Shown here one piece after another: positions 1 through 6,352 of a DNA stretch of 7,855 bases. Origin of the DNA: Hadesarchaea archaeon. GTDB taxonomy: Archaea > Hadarchaeota > Hadarchaeia > Hadarchaeales > Hadarchaeaceae. Both the position numbers and the translations under genes were made by a program. The DNA is taken from the NCBI GenBank assembly GCA_012962055.1, contig DTYD01000094.1, positions 1-7,855 of the forward strand, given 5' to 3'. The notes under the pieces were generated by a model. It made no database searches, had not been told where the DNA came from, and saw only the letters and a list, made by a program, of their open reading frames with translations. How positions within the stretch are numbered: position 1 is the first letter of the stretch; each line of letters opens with the position of its first letter.

Positions 1-921
1 ACCGCCATCACCTTTCTTACAGAACCCGAGATCCTCTATGGCTATTATCTCTGCTATGGTGAAACAATCATGCACCTCCGCAAGATCTACGTCCTTTGGT
101 TCTACCCCCGCTGTCCTGTATGCCATCTTCGCTGCTTCGGTCGCCGCCCTCAAACTGGTGAGAGAAGATCGGCTGTGGAGGGAAATGCTATCACTGGCTT
201 GTCCCGTCCCGGAGACCAAAATCGGAATCTCGGTGAATTTCTTGGCTTTCTCAGCAGGTGCTAAAATTACGCACGCTGCACCGTCCGTAATTGGAGAACA
301 GTCCAGCAACTTCAAAGGCGATGTGACGGGAGGTGACCTGAGCACGGAATCGACGGTGATTTTGGTGTGGTACTGGGCGCATGGATTTAGGCAAGCGTTC
401 TGGTGGTTCTTGACCGCGACCATCGCCATTTGCTCTTCCGTGGTCCCGAACTCGTACATGTGACGGCGGGCCATCAAGGCGTATAGTCCTGGAAAGGTCG
501 CGCCGGCAAACACTTCCCACTCTTGGTCCGCAGCGGTCGCCAGCGCCCCTGTTGCCTGCCCCGACAAGATATCGGTCATCTTCTCTATGCCAGCAGCGAC
601 GACAAAATCGTGGATACCAGAAGCTACAGCAATTACGGCCTGCCGAAGAGCGAGACCCCCGGACGCGCAGGCTCCCTCCACACGTGTAGATGGGATGGGT
701 ACCAGCCCTGCATGATCAGCTATGAGGGACGATATATGTTCTTGGCGGATGAATTGACCCGCAGACATGTTTCCGACGTACATCGCATCTATCTGCTTCC
801 CATCGATTTTGGCATCCTCGAGAGCACGAGCCCCGGCCTCTATCATCATCTGCCTGAAGGAAACGTCCCAAAGCTCCCCAAACTTTGTAAGTCCAACCCC
901 GATTATGGCTACGTTTCGCAT
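1..921 (-). CDS. Archaeal acetyl-CoA C-acetyltransferase (SCP-2-type thiolase), C-terminus cut by window edge
   Basis: Open reading frame of 307 codons from ATG at 921-919 to the window edge without a stop. It begins [16 protein letters not shown], a typical archaeal thiolase start. The acylated cysteine is C85 in VEGACASGG, and HDCFT (284-288) is the active-site histidine motif of SCP-2-type thiolases. Family members have about 390 residues, so roughly 80 are missing, including the C-terminal GHP-type catalytic loop. The enzyme condenses two acetyl-CoA to acetoacetyl-CoA. In methanogens this thiolase forms a complex with HMG-CoA synthase and a DUF35 protein that passes the intermediate directly (established for Methanothermococcus). 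The start follows the synthase TAG with no gap, and GGTGAGG lies 3 bases before the ATG inside the synthase end, so translation is probably coupled. A DUF35 gene is expected just beyond the left edge (inference). Confidence 0.95.
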   Translation of the reverse strand, partial: MRNVAIIGVGLTKFGELWDVSFRQMMIEAGARALEDAKIDGKQIDAMYVGNMSAGQFIRQEHISSLIADHAGLVPIPSTRVEGACASGGLALRQAVIAVASGIHDFVVAAGIEKMTDILSGQATGALATAADQEWEVFAGATFPGLYALMARRHMYEFGTTEEQMAMVAVKNHQNACLNPCAQYHTKITVDSVLRSPPVTSPLKLLDCSPITDGAACVILAPAEKAKKFTEIPILVSGTGQASDSISLHSRSSLTSLRAATEAAKMAYRTAGVEPKDVDLAEVHDCFTIAEIIAIEDLGFCKKGDGG

Positions 922-1968
922 CTACCTCACCAATAGCTTTCTGTATTTGGCATAAGTTGAATAATCAACATAGGTTTTTTTGTCCACGTACTCGGTCACC
1001 TTTGGAGCTAAATCACGTTTTTCCTCTATTGCGTTCTTTACCACCATACTGAAAGCATCGCTCCCGGCGCCTGAGCCGAAGGAAACGACGAGGACGCGAT
1101 CACTTGGTTTGGCTTGATCAAGGACAGCCGCCAGACCTATCAAGGAAGCACCAGAGTATGTGTTGCCAATTTTAGGTGACAACAAACCAACAGAAATTTG
1201 CTCTTTACTAAATCCCAATTCTTCCGCTGCCAGCATCGGGAATTTTCCATTTGGCTGGTGAAATACAGCATGGGCGAAATCCTGCGGGGTAAATTTGAGT
1301 TCACGAAGTAGACCATGGGCGGCGGACACCACATGCTTGAAATAAGCTGGTTTTCCGGTGAACCTTCCGCCGTGCTTTGGATACGGTTTCATGTCTCTCC
1401 TCCAGAAGTCCGGCGTGTCGGTCGTATAGGAATATGTGCCCTCTATCATGGCCAAAGCCTCGCCTCCGTCCTTTCCAATGATGAAAGCACCCCCACCAGC
1501 TGCCGCTGTGTACTCCAATGGATCACCTGGTGCTCCTTGGGCGGTATCGGCACCGATTGCCATTCCATATTTCACCATCCCAGATTTTACAATCCCTATA
1601 CAAGTTTGGATCCCTGCAGTCCCCGCTTTACAGGCGAACTCGAAATCGGCTGCAGTGAGATGAGGAGTAGCCTCGATAGCTTCCGCTACTATTGTGGCGG
1701 TAGGTTTAACCGCGTATGGGTGAGACTCTGAGCCGACGTAAATCGCGCCAATTTTTTGAGGATCGATCCCTGCACGCCTGGCGGCATTGCGTGCCGCCTC
1801 GACGGCTATCGTTGCAGTGTCCTCGTCAGGTGCTGGAACGGACTTTTCCTCAATCAGCAAACTTCGTTTTATGCGTTCCGGATCGTTTCCCCAAGTTTTG
1901 GCAATCTCCTCAACTCGGATACGGTACCTTGGGATGTAAACACCGTAACCGACTATACCTACATTCAT
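922..1968 (-). CDS. Hydroxymethylglutaryl-CoA synthase, archaeal type
   Basis: Condenses acetoacetyl-CoA with acetyl-CoA to HMG-CoA in the cytoplasm, a committed step toward mevalonate and archaeal ether lipids. With the ATG at 1968 the protein has 348 residues, the usual archaeal length, and begins [17 protein letters not shown], as the family does. The catalytic triad is visible: E81 in [11 protein letters not shown], the acylated C113 in FACKAGTAG and H237 in FHQPNGK. A GTG at 1980 would add four residues, but GGGTGA, a good archaeal ribosome site, lies 8 bases before the ATG and would overlap the GTG start itself, so I prefer 1968. The TAG stop touches the thiolase ATG. A TATA-like box at 2030-2037 suggests its own promoter. 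All key residues are intact. Confidence 0.97.
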   Translation of the reverse strand: MNVGIVGYGVYIPRYRIRVEEIAKTWGNDPERIKRSLLIEEKSVPAPDEDTATIAVEAARNAARRAGIDPQKIGAIYVGSESHPYAVKPTATIVAEAIEATPHLTAADFEFACKAGTAGIQTCIGIVKSGMVKYGMAIGADTAQGAPGDPLEYTAAAGGGAFIIGKDGGEALAMIEGTYSYTTDTPDFWRRDMKPYPKHGGRFTGKPAYFKHVVSAAHGLLRELKFTPQDFAHAVFHQPNGKFPMLAAEELGFSKEQISVGLLSPKIGNTYSGASLIGLAAVLDQAKPSDRVLVVSFGSGAGSDAFSMVVKNAIEEKRDLAPKVTEYVDKKTYVDYSTYAKYRKLLVR

Positions 1969-2015
1969 CGTGGGAGTCACCCTTTATCTCTGCCTAATCA
2001 ATTTTTCTTGTTTAT

Positions 2016-2039
2016 GCTTTTGTGAACTCGATAAAAAGC
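2016..2039. repeat. Inverted repeat over the HMG-CoA synthase promoter
   Basis: GCTTTT (2016-2021) and AAAAGC (2034-2039) are exact inverted copies separated by 12 bases. The right copy overlaps the TATA-like box, so a bound dimer could block TBP. It could be the operator of one of the two helix-turn-helix genes just upstream. AT-rich 6-base arms also occur by chance, so this is tentative. Confidence 0.3.
2030..2037 (-). promoter_or_regulatory. TATA-like box before the HMG-CoA synthase/thiolase genes
   Basis: On the minus strand TTTTTATC is preceded by the purine-rich GAAAGC, a possible BRE. The expected start of transcription, about 25 bases on, would leave a leader of roughly 40 bases that contains the GGGTGA ribosome site. 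The box lies inside an inverted repeat, GCTTTT at 2016-2021 and AAAAGC at 2034-2039, with a 12-base spacer. Assigned by pattern only. Confidence 0.5.
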
Positions 2040-2051
2040 TTTCTATTGTCG

Positions 2052-2058
2052 AAAAAAA
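2052..2058 (-). terminator. Poly-T tract after the COG1709-like regulator gene
   Basis: Seven T in a row on the minus strand, about 35 bases after the TAG stop at 2093-2095 and before the synthase TATA-like box. Archaeal RNA polymerase stops at such U-rich tracts without needing a hairpin. No strong stem precedes it. Its place between a stop codon and a new promoter is what supports the call. Confidence 0.4.
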
Positions 2059-2092
2059 CATCGGCAACTGACGTGGACAGGGGGTTTTAAAT

Positions 2093-2803
2093 CTACCGAG
2101 CACACTTTCGGAGCCCTTCCAGCAGTGCTTCCACAGATGAAATTCTTGATATCACAAGCGGTACCTTGAGAAGCTCTGCTATTTTTACGCCAACTGGGTC
2201 GGCCGTCTTTAGCTCTCCGTGCAGAACCACCATTCCTGGGGTTATCCCTATGACTTTTATGGCCACCATTGGAGATCGCCCCATGGTAACTCCCGTGAAG
2301 ACTAGTACTCGCTCAGTAGTCAACCCATACAATCGTCGGAAATCGTCACTTGAGAGTCCGAGAACGGCTTTATGGCTATCTATTACCGTGTACCCAAAAA
2401 GCTTCCTACCAAGCAACTCCTTGTTAACCACGATTTCTCCGTTCACCGATTTACTGATGGTTTTCCCATCCACCGGTCCGCCAAACTCCCTTATTTCCAA
2501 CACAACATCTGGAGGCAACTGGGTCCCGAAAACCTGAGAAAAACTTCTTAGAACTTCTCCGCCCCCCTTTTCATCCATATCGAGAAATGCCTCCACTATG
2601 CGCTTGATCGTGGCTGCTCCGGGAGATTTCCTTCTTCCAGCTTCATAGTCGCTTATAACCGATGGGGAGATACGGATAACCTCTGCCAAGGCGCTCTGAG
2701 TTAATCCAAACCTCTCCCGCCAACGTTTGAGGGCTGCTCCATGATCTTCGGAAAGTGTTATATCGCCGGCGATCCATTTGGCGATTCTTTCCTTTTCAGT
2801 CAT
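2093..2803 (-). CDS. Archaeal helix-turn-helix transcriptional regulator, COG1709-like
   Basis: Protein of 236 residues. An XRE-type helix-turn-helix spans about 24-75 (LKRWRERFGLTQSALAEV, then SPSVISDYEAGRRKSPG). Residues 85-236 form a second domain with many beta-type hydrophobic runs and a terminal segment (VGVKIAELLKVPLVISRISS) that could bind a ligand or make a dimer. It resembles the archaeal predicted regulators of COG1709, which from memory are often beside HMG-CoA synthase genes in methanogens. It lies just upstream of the synthase in the same direction, so a regulatory role in the mevalonate pathway is likely but inferred. The frame is open to 2893, but the extra 30 residues would overlap the end of the upstream gene. 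ATG at 2803 gives the expected N-terminus MTEKERIAKW. No strong ribosome site is seen; a TATA-like box 31 bases upstream suggests a nearly leaderless message. Confidence 0.88.
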   Translation of the reverse strand: MTEKERIAKWIAGDITLSEDHGAALKRWRERFGLTQSALAEVIRISPSVISDYEAGRRKSPGAATIKRIVEAFLDMDEKGGGEVLRSFSQVFGTQLPPDVVLEIREFGGPVDGKTISKSVNGEIVVNKELLGRKLFGYTVIDSHKAVLGLSSDDFRRLYGLTTERVLVFTGVTMGRSPMVAIKVIGITPGMVVLHGELKTADPVGVKIAELLKVPLVISRISSVEALLEGLRKCAR

Positions 2804-2834
2804 GAGACCAATATTATCTCTCTGATTGATAAAA

Positions 2835-2842
2835 CATAAAAA
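2835..2842 (-). promoter_or_regulatory. TATA-like box before the COG1709-like regulator
   Basis: TTTTTATG on the minus strand ends 31 bases before the ATG at 2803. Transcription starting about 25 bases downstream would begin within a few bases of the ATG, which fits the lack of a clear ribosome site. It lies in the 55-base gap after the CBS regulator gene, so this regulator may be transcribed both from here and by read-through. Confidence 0.45.
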
Positions 2843-2858
2843 GCCATGACGGGCTTCT

Positions 2859-3431
2859 TCAACTTTTCCTTTTACCTGTAAGCTTGAACACATCCGCTTT
2901 AGTCACGATGCCTACCGATTTTCCGCGATCTACCACTACTAACGCAGGTTCGTGTTCGAGCAGATGGTATGCAACTTCTACATCGGCATCCCTGCTTACG
3001 GTGGGGAAAGGCTCATCCATCATTTCGCTGACACTCCGCTTGAGCAACTTGGACATGTCCGCTCCGGAGGTTATTTTGCGGATGAACGTTGTTTCGGACA
3101 TCGACCCTACCTGAACACCTCCTCCAAACACTGGAAGTTGTGAGATGTCGTGAGATACCATCAGATGGATGGCCTGTTCTATTTTGTCATCAGGTTTGAC
3201 TGAGATTATGGGAGAAGACATCAACTCCCCCACCGTGGTGCGCCGCTCTCCAGTTACCTGCTGCAAAGCTTTTGAGATTTTCTCGAGCGTTGAGACACGG
3301 GGGTCCGCTTCTCCAGCCTCAATCTTGGCAATATACGCCTGTGTTACCCCAGCCAGCTCGGCAAGCTTAGCTTGAGTCAGCTTTGTCTGAGCGCGCATTA
3401 CTTTTATTTCAGATGGCTTTAGAATGACCAA
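2859..3431 (-). CDS. XRE-family helix-turn-helix regulator with a C-terminal CBS domain pair
   Basis: Protein of 190 residues from a TTG start. The helix-turn-helix covers about 8-58 (EIKVMRAQTKLTQAKLAEL, then VTQAYIAKIEAGEADPRVST). Two CBS motifs follow: about 67-122 (TVGELMSSPIISVKPDDKI, then HDISQLPVF) and 133-185 (SVSEMMDEPFPTVSRDADV, then GIVTKADVF). CBS pairs bind adenosyl ligands such as AMP, ATP, S-adenosylmethionine or methylthioadenosine, so this is probably a metabolite-sensing DNA-binding protein. TTG at 3431 is chosen because GGGAGG lies 9 bases upstream; the frame also allows TTG at 3464, which has no ribosome site and would start inside the promoter. It is divergent from the S-adenosylmethionine synthetase gene across 79 bases, which suggests control of that gene and of itself (inference). 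The ligand cannot be read from the sequence. Confidence 0.92.
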   Translation of the reverse strand: MVILKPSEIKVMRAQTKLTQAKLAELAGVTQAYIAKIEAGEADPRVSTLEKISKALQQVTGERRTTVGELMSSPIISVKPDDKIEQAIHLMVSHDISQLPVFGGGVQVGSMSETTFIRKITSGADMSKLLKRSVSEMMDEPFPTVSRDADVEVAYHLLEHEPALVVVDRGKSVGIVTKADVFKLTGKRKS

Positions 3432-3492
3432 AAATCTATTCCTCCCGGTTATATTATCTATCAAAACCTATAAATACTCTAGGCTGACCAAA
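3425..3492. repeat. Direct repeat TGACCAAA flanking the divergent promoter
   Basis: TGACCAAA occurs at 3425-3432 and again at 3485-3492, exactly 60 bases apart. The first covers the regulator's TTG start codon. The second lies between the TATA element and the synthetase ribosome site, where a bound repressor would block transcription. These could be operator sites for the CBS regulator. Two identical 8-mers this close are unlikely but not impossible by chance. Confidence 0.35.
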
Positions 3493-3510
3493 GTGCTGGA
3501 GGTATAAACT
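3432..3510. promoter_or_regulatory. Shared divergent promoter region of the CBS regulator and S-adenosylmethionine synthetase
   Basis: A TATAAATA element at 3469-3476 reads TATTTATA on the other strand. Its centre is about 41 bases from the minus-strand TTG (3431) and 38 from the plus-strand TTG (3511), so one TBP site could serve both genes. CAAAAC before it on the plus strand is the better BRE-like stretch, favouring the synthetase. Ribosome sites follow on each side: GGGAGG at 3441-3446 (minus) and GGAGGT at 3498-3503 (plus). No second TATA-like box is evident in the gap. Confidence 0.6.
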
Positions 3511-4719
3511 TTGCGAAACATTGTGATCGAAGAGTTCAAGCAGGCCCCGTTAGAAGAACAAAAATTAGAGATTGTTGAGCGAAAAGGCCTCGGCCACCCA
3601 GATTCCATATGTGACGCGATTTTGGATAGAGTTTCTGTCAGGTTGAGCAGAGAATACCTGAAAAAATTTGGCGCGATCATGCATCACAACGTGGATAAGT
3701 CCTTGTTAGTAGCCGGAGAAGTCGAGACGCGGTTTGGCGGAGGCGAAGTCAAACAACCCATGCTCCTAATATTCGGCGATCGGGCTACTGTAAATGTTGA
3801 GGGAACTGAAGTATCCGTAAAGGGAATAGCGATAGACGCGGCGAAGAACTGGATAAAGGAGAACTTGAGATTTGTCGACCCTGAAAAACACGTACGATAT
3901 CAGGTTGAGCTCAAACCTGGCTCTGCAGCTCTGACGGACATTTTCAAACGTGGAGGAGTGGTTCTAAGTGCAAATGATACTTCTGCTGCTGTAGGTTACG
4001 CCCCAATGACCCCCACGGAACGGCTTGTGTTGAAAACCGAACAGTTCCTCAACTCGAAAAAATTCAAGAAGGAATTCCCGGTGATAGGTGAAGATGTAAA
4101 GGTGATGGGATTCAGGAAAAACACCAATATCTTCCTGACCGTGGGGGCAGCTTTTGTCGATAAATTTGTTGAAAACGAGGATGATTACTTCGGAAAAAAG
4201 GAGGAAGTTCTCGAACAATTGCGTTCGTTCATTGAAGAGAACAGCGATTTTAAAAATATTGATCTGAGATTGAACACCCTAGACACGCACGGCAGGGGTG
4301 TTGGCGGAGTCTATCTCACAGTACTCGGCACCAGCGCAGATGGTGCTGACTCGGGACAAGTGGGGAGGGGCAATAGACCAAATGGTGTCATCCCGCTTAA
4401 CCGACATGTTGGTTCTGAAGCAGCTGCTGGAAAGAATCCTGTGAGCCATGTGGGGAAAATATACAATATTCTCACCCATAAAATCGCGAATGAAATCCAC
4501 ACCAAAGTTCCAGATTTGAAAGAGGTTTACGTGTGGCTCGTGAGTCAAATAGGCAGGCCCATAGACCAACCCGCCATAGCAGTGGCACGCGTCATCACGA
4601 AACCGGGAGTGAGCCTAGACAGCATCAAAGAGCAGATACGAAAAACGGTGGACTGGGAATTAGAGCATGTCGGTGAATTTTGTAAGGAGCTCGCCAACGG
4701 CAAATATCTAGTTTGCTGA
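3511..4719 (+). CDS. mat: S-adenosylmethionine synthetase (methionine adenosyltransferase), archaeal type
   Basis: Makes S-adenosylmethionine from methionine and ATP, releasing phosphate and diphosphate. The 402-residue length is the usual one for the archaeal class, which differs strongly in sequence from the bacterial MetK class. Visible family motifs are RKGLGHPDSICD at 24-35, KSLLVAGEVETRFGGG at 63-78, NDTSAAVGYAP at 155-165 and the long glycine-rich block GTSADGADSGQVGRGN at 273-288 continuing through NRHVGSEAAAGKNP to 310. The start is TTG, with GGAGGT 7 bases upstream; the N-terminus MRNIVIEEF fits the family. It is divergent from the CBS regulator and is followed after 87 bases by tgtA on the same strand. 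No truncation or frameshift is seen. Confidence 0.98.
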   Translation: MRNIVIEEFKQAPLEEQKLEIVERKGLGHPDSICDAILDRVSVRLSREYLKKFGAIMHHNVDKSLLVAGEVETRFGGGEVKQPMLLIFGDRATVNVEGTEVSVKGIAIDAAKNWIKENLRFVDPEKHVRYQVELKPGSAALTDIFKRGGVVLSANDTSAAVGYAPMTPTERLVLKTEQFLNSKKFKKEFPVIGEDVKVMGFRKNTNIFLTVGAAFVDKFVENEDDYFGKKEEVLEQLRSFIEENSDFKNIDLRLNTLDTHGRGVGGVYLTVLGTSADGADSGQVGRGNRPNGVIPLNRHVGSEAAAGKNPVSHVGKIYNILTHKIANEIHTKVPDLKEVYVWLVSQIGRPIDQPAIAVARVITKPGVSLDSIKEQIRKTVDWELEHVGEFCKELANGKYLVC

Positions 4720-4806
4720 AATTTTCTAACTCCTCCAAAACTTTTTGGCATTCGGCCACACTTATCAAGTGGTGATCCAATCTTTGAAATTTTACATCGA
4801 GATGGA
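4720..4806 (+). promoter_or_regulatory. Gap before tgtA with a ribosome-site-like element and a small palindrome
   Basis: GGTGATC at 4771-4777 matches the part of an extended ribosome site that pairs with the 16S 3' end, so translation is expected to begin shortly after it. An exact small palindrome, CACTT-ATC-AAGTG, occupies 4759-4771. T-rich runs at 4722-4725 and 4742-4746 could end the synthetase message, but both are weak. No clear TATA box is seen, so tgtA may be read from the synthetase promoter. Confidence 0.4.
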
Positions 4807-6306
4807 TTGGGCAGAATCGGTAAACTAACTACGGCCCATGGTAAAATAACAACGCCGACGCTAATGCCGGTTATTGATCCTTCTGATGTGATTTTAACTC
4901 CCATCGAAATGAGACGAGAATTCGGCACTGAACTCGTAATGACCAACGCTTATTTAATCATGAAATACTTTGGCGAAAAAGCAACGAAATACGGCATACA
5001 TAGAATACTTGGTTACGACGGTCCGATAATGACCGACAGTGGGGGTTACCAAATACTTCGTTACGGGGGGGTGGAAGTCTCGCCCGAGGAGATTATCCGG
5101 TACCAAGATATTATGTCCCCTGATATCGCCACAATTCTCGATACCCCCACTGGTGTGCATCCCACAAAAGAGCGGGCGAAACAAACCGTGCAGACCACAG
5201 TTGAACGGGCTAAACAGGCGGTTCAACTACGTTCCAATCCCAAAGTGATGTGGTGCGGTCCAGTGCAAGGGGGCCTCTTCAACGATCTCGTGGCGAAATC
5301 TGCGAGAGAGATCGGGAAGCTCGATTATCACATTCATGCGATAGGGGGTCCTGTGGAACTGCTCGAGAAATACCGATATGTCGAACTTGTAGATCTCGTA
5401 ATAACAGCGAAACAAAATCTTCCTCTTCAACGTCCAGTTCATCTCTTCGGAGCTGGACATCCGATGATGCTCGCGCTATCCGTTGCCATGGGATGTGACC
5501 TTTTCGACTCTGCGGCGTACATCCTTTACGCGCGAGACGGGAGGTATCTCACCTCAGAAGGTACTTTTCATCTTGCTGATCTCTCATATTTTCCATGCGA
5601 GTGTCCTGTCTGCGTGGAGAATTTCCCACAAAAACTACGCCATATGCCGAAGGAAAAACAAATCAAGCTTTTAGCCATACATAACCTTCATGTAACGTTT
5701 GGAGAAATCCGACGCGTTCGACAGTTAATAATAGAAGGAAAATTGTGGGAACACGTCCAGCTCAGATGTCGGGCTCACCCTCGCCTGCTGGAGGGATTCA
5801 GGAGACTTTTGGAGTATACCAACTTTATTGAACGTTTTGACCCAGTGACGAAGAAATCCACATTTTATTATTCTGGGGGGGAATCTGTCGGGCGACCTGA
5901 AGTGCTGCGCCATAGGCGCAGATTAGAGAACCGATATAAACCACCTTCGTTACCCACCCTGGCCATCATGCCTGCATTTGAAAGGGAACGGCCAAAACTG
6001 TCAAAACCCGAAAGGACTCATTTAGTGAGGGTAATCCCACCATTCGGAGTTATCCCAGAAGAGCTGGAAGAGATATACCCTCTCGGACAGACGCGAGCAC
6101 CTAAAAAATTAGATCCAGAACAAATTAAGACTGCCACTGAATCTCTTCGTCGTTTCCTCAAGTTATACGGCAAGTGTTACAAACAGATTTTATTATTCAA
6201 CAACGAACACCACTGGAGTAACTCGCTGATAAAAGCGTGCAATTCGGTTGTGGAAAAATTAAAAATAATCGAACTTTACAAAATTCACCACAGAAAGATT
6301 AAATAA
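4807..6306 (+). CDS. tgtA: Archaeosine tRNA-guanine transglycosylase (TgtA), form without PUA domain
   Basis: Exchanges guanine at position 15 of tRNA for preQ0, the first tRNA-bound step to archaeosine. Numbering from TTG 4807: D77 in TDSGG and the nucleophile D234 in DLFDSAAY are present, as is the substrate loop GPVQGG (151-156). The zinc ligands are C264, C266, C269 and H292 in CECPVC and AIHNL. The catalytic domain ends near 350. A C1-type region (PPFGVIPEELEEIYPLGQ) follows and the protein stops without a PUA domain, like the shorter euryarchaeal forms of about 490 residues. Codons before the TTG read IFEILHRDG, which matches the family's normal N-terminus, back to ATC at 4780. No ATG, GTG or TTG lies in frame between the synthetase stop and 4807, so the true start is uncertain. 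Confidence 0.95.
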   Translation: MGRIGKLTTAHGKITTPTLMPVIDPSDVILTPIEMRREFGTELVMTNAYLIMKYFGEKATKYGIHRILGYDGPIMTDSGGYQILRYGGVEVSPEEIIRYQDIMSPDIATILDTPTGVHPTKERAKQTVQTTVERAKQAVQLRSNPKVMWCGPVQGGLFNDLVAKSAREIGKLDYHIHAIGGPVELLEKYRYVELVDLVITAKQNLPLQRPVHLFGAGHPMMLALSVAMGCDLFDSAAYILYARDGRYLTSEGTFHLADLSYFPCECPVCVENFPQKLRHMPKEKQIKLLAIHNLHVTFGEIRRVRQLIIEGKLWEHVQLRCRAHPRLLEGFRRLLEYTNFIERFDPVTKKSTFYYSGGESVGRPEVLRHRRRLENRYKPPSLPTLAIMPAFERERPKLSKPERTHLVRVIPPFGVIPEELEEIYPLGQTRAPKKLDPEQIKTATESLRRFLKLYGKCYKQILLFNNEHHWSNSLIKACNSVVEKLKIIELYKIHHRKIK

Positions 6307-6308
6307 AT
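6298..6308 (+). promoter_or_regulatory. TATA-like stretch before the Lrp-type regulator
   Basis: ATTAAATAAAT overlaps the tgtA stop codon. Transcription beginning about 25 bases on would give a leader of some 20 bases that holds the G-rich run GGGGG (6341-6345), 7 bases before the TTG start. AT-rich sequence of this kind is common, so the call is weak. Confidence 0.3.
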
Positions 6309-6352
6309 GAAACTTTTACACTCTAACACGAGGTTGGGCTGGGGGCCAAAGC

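Noticed and set aside
38..463. Plus-strand frames opposite the thiolase and synthase genes (38-463, 523-936, 1315-1731, 1716-1997)
   Set aside because: They are antisense shadows with no family resemblance and no ribosome sites, lying over well-conserved minus-strand enzymes.
251..520. Minus-strand reading frame of 89 residues
   Set aside because: It is a shadow in another frame of the same strand as the thiolase, whose continuous, motif-bearing frame covers 1-921.
2804..2893. Longer N-terminus of the COG1709-like regulator starting at 2893
   Set aside because: The extra 30 residues mostly translate the end of the upstream CBS gene and the gap in another frame, and they do not look like the family start.
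4769..4828. GTG codons at 4769 and 4772 as the tgtA start
   Set aside because: They are in a different frame from tgtA and reach a stop at 4826-4828 after 19 codons. Using them would need a frameshift, for which there is no slippery site.
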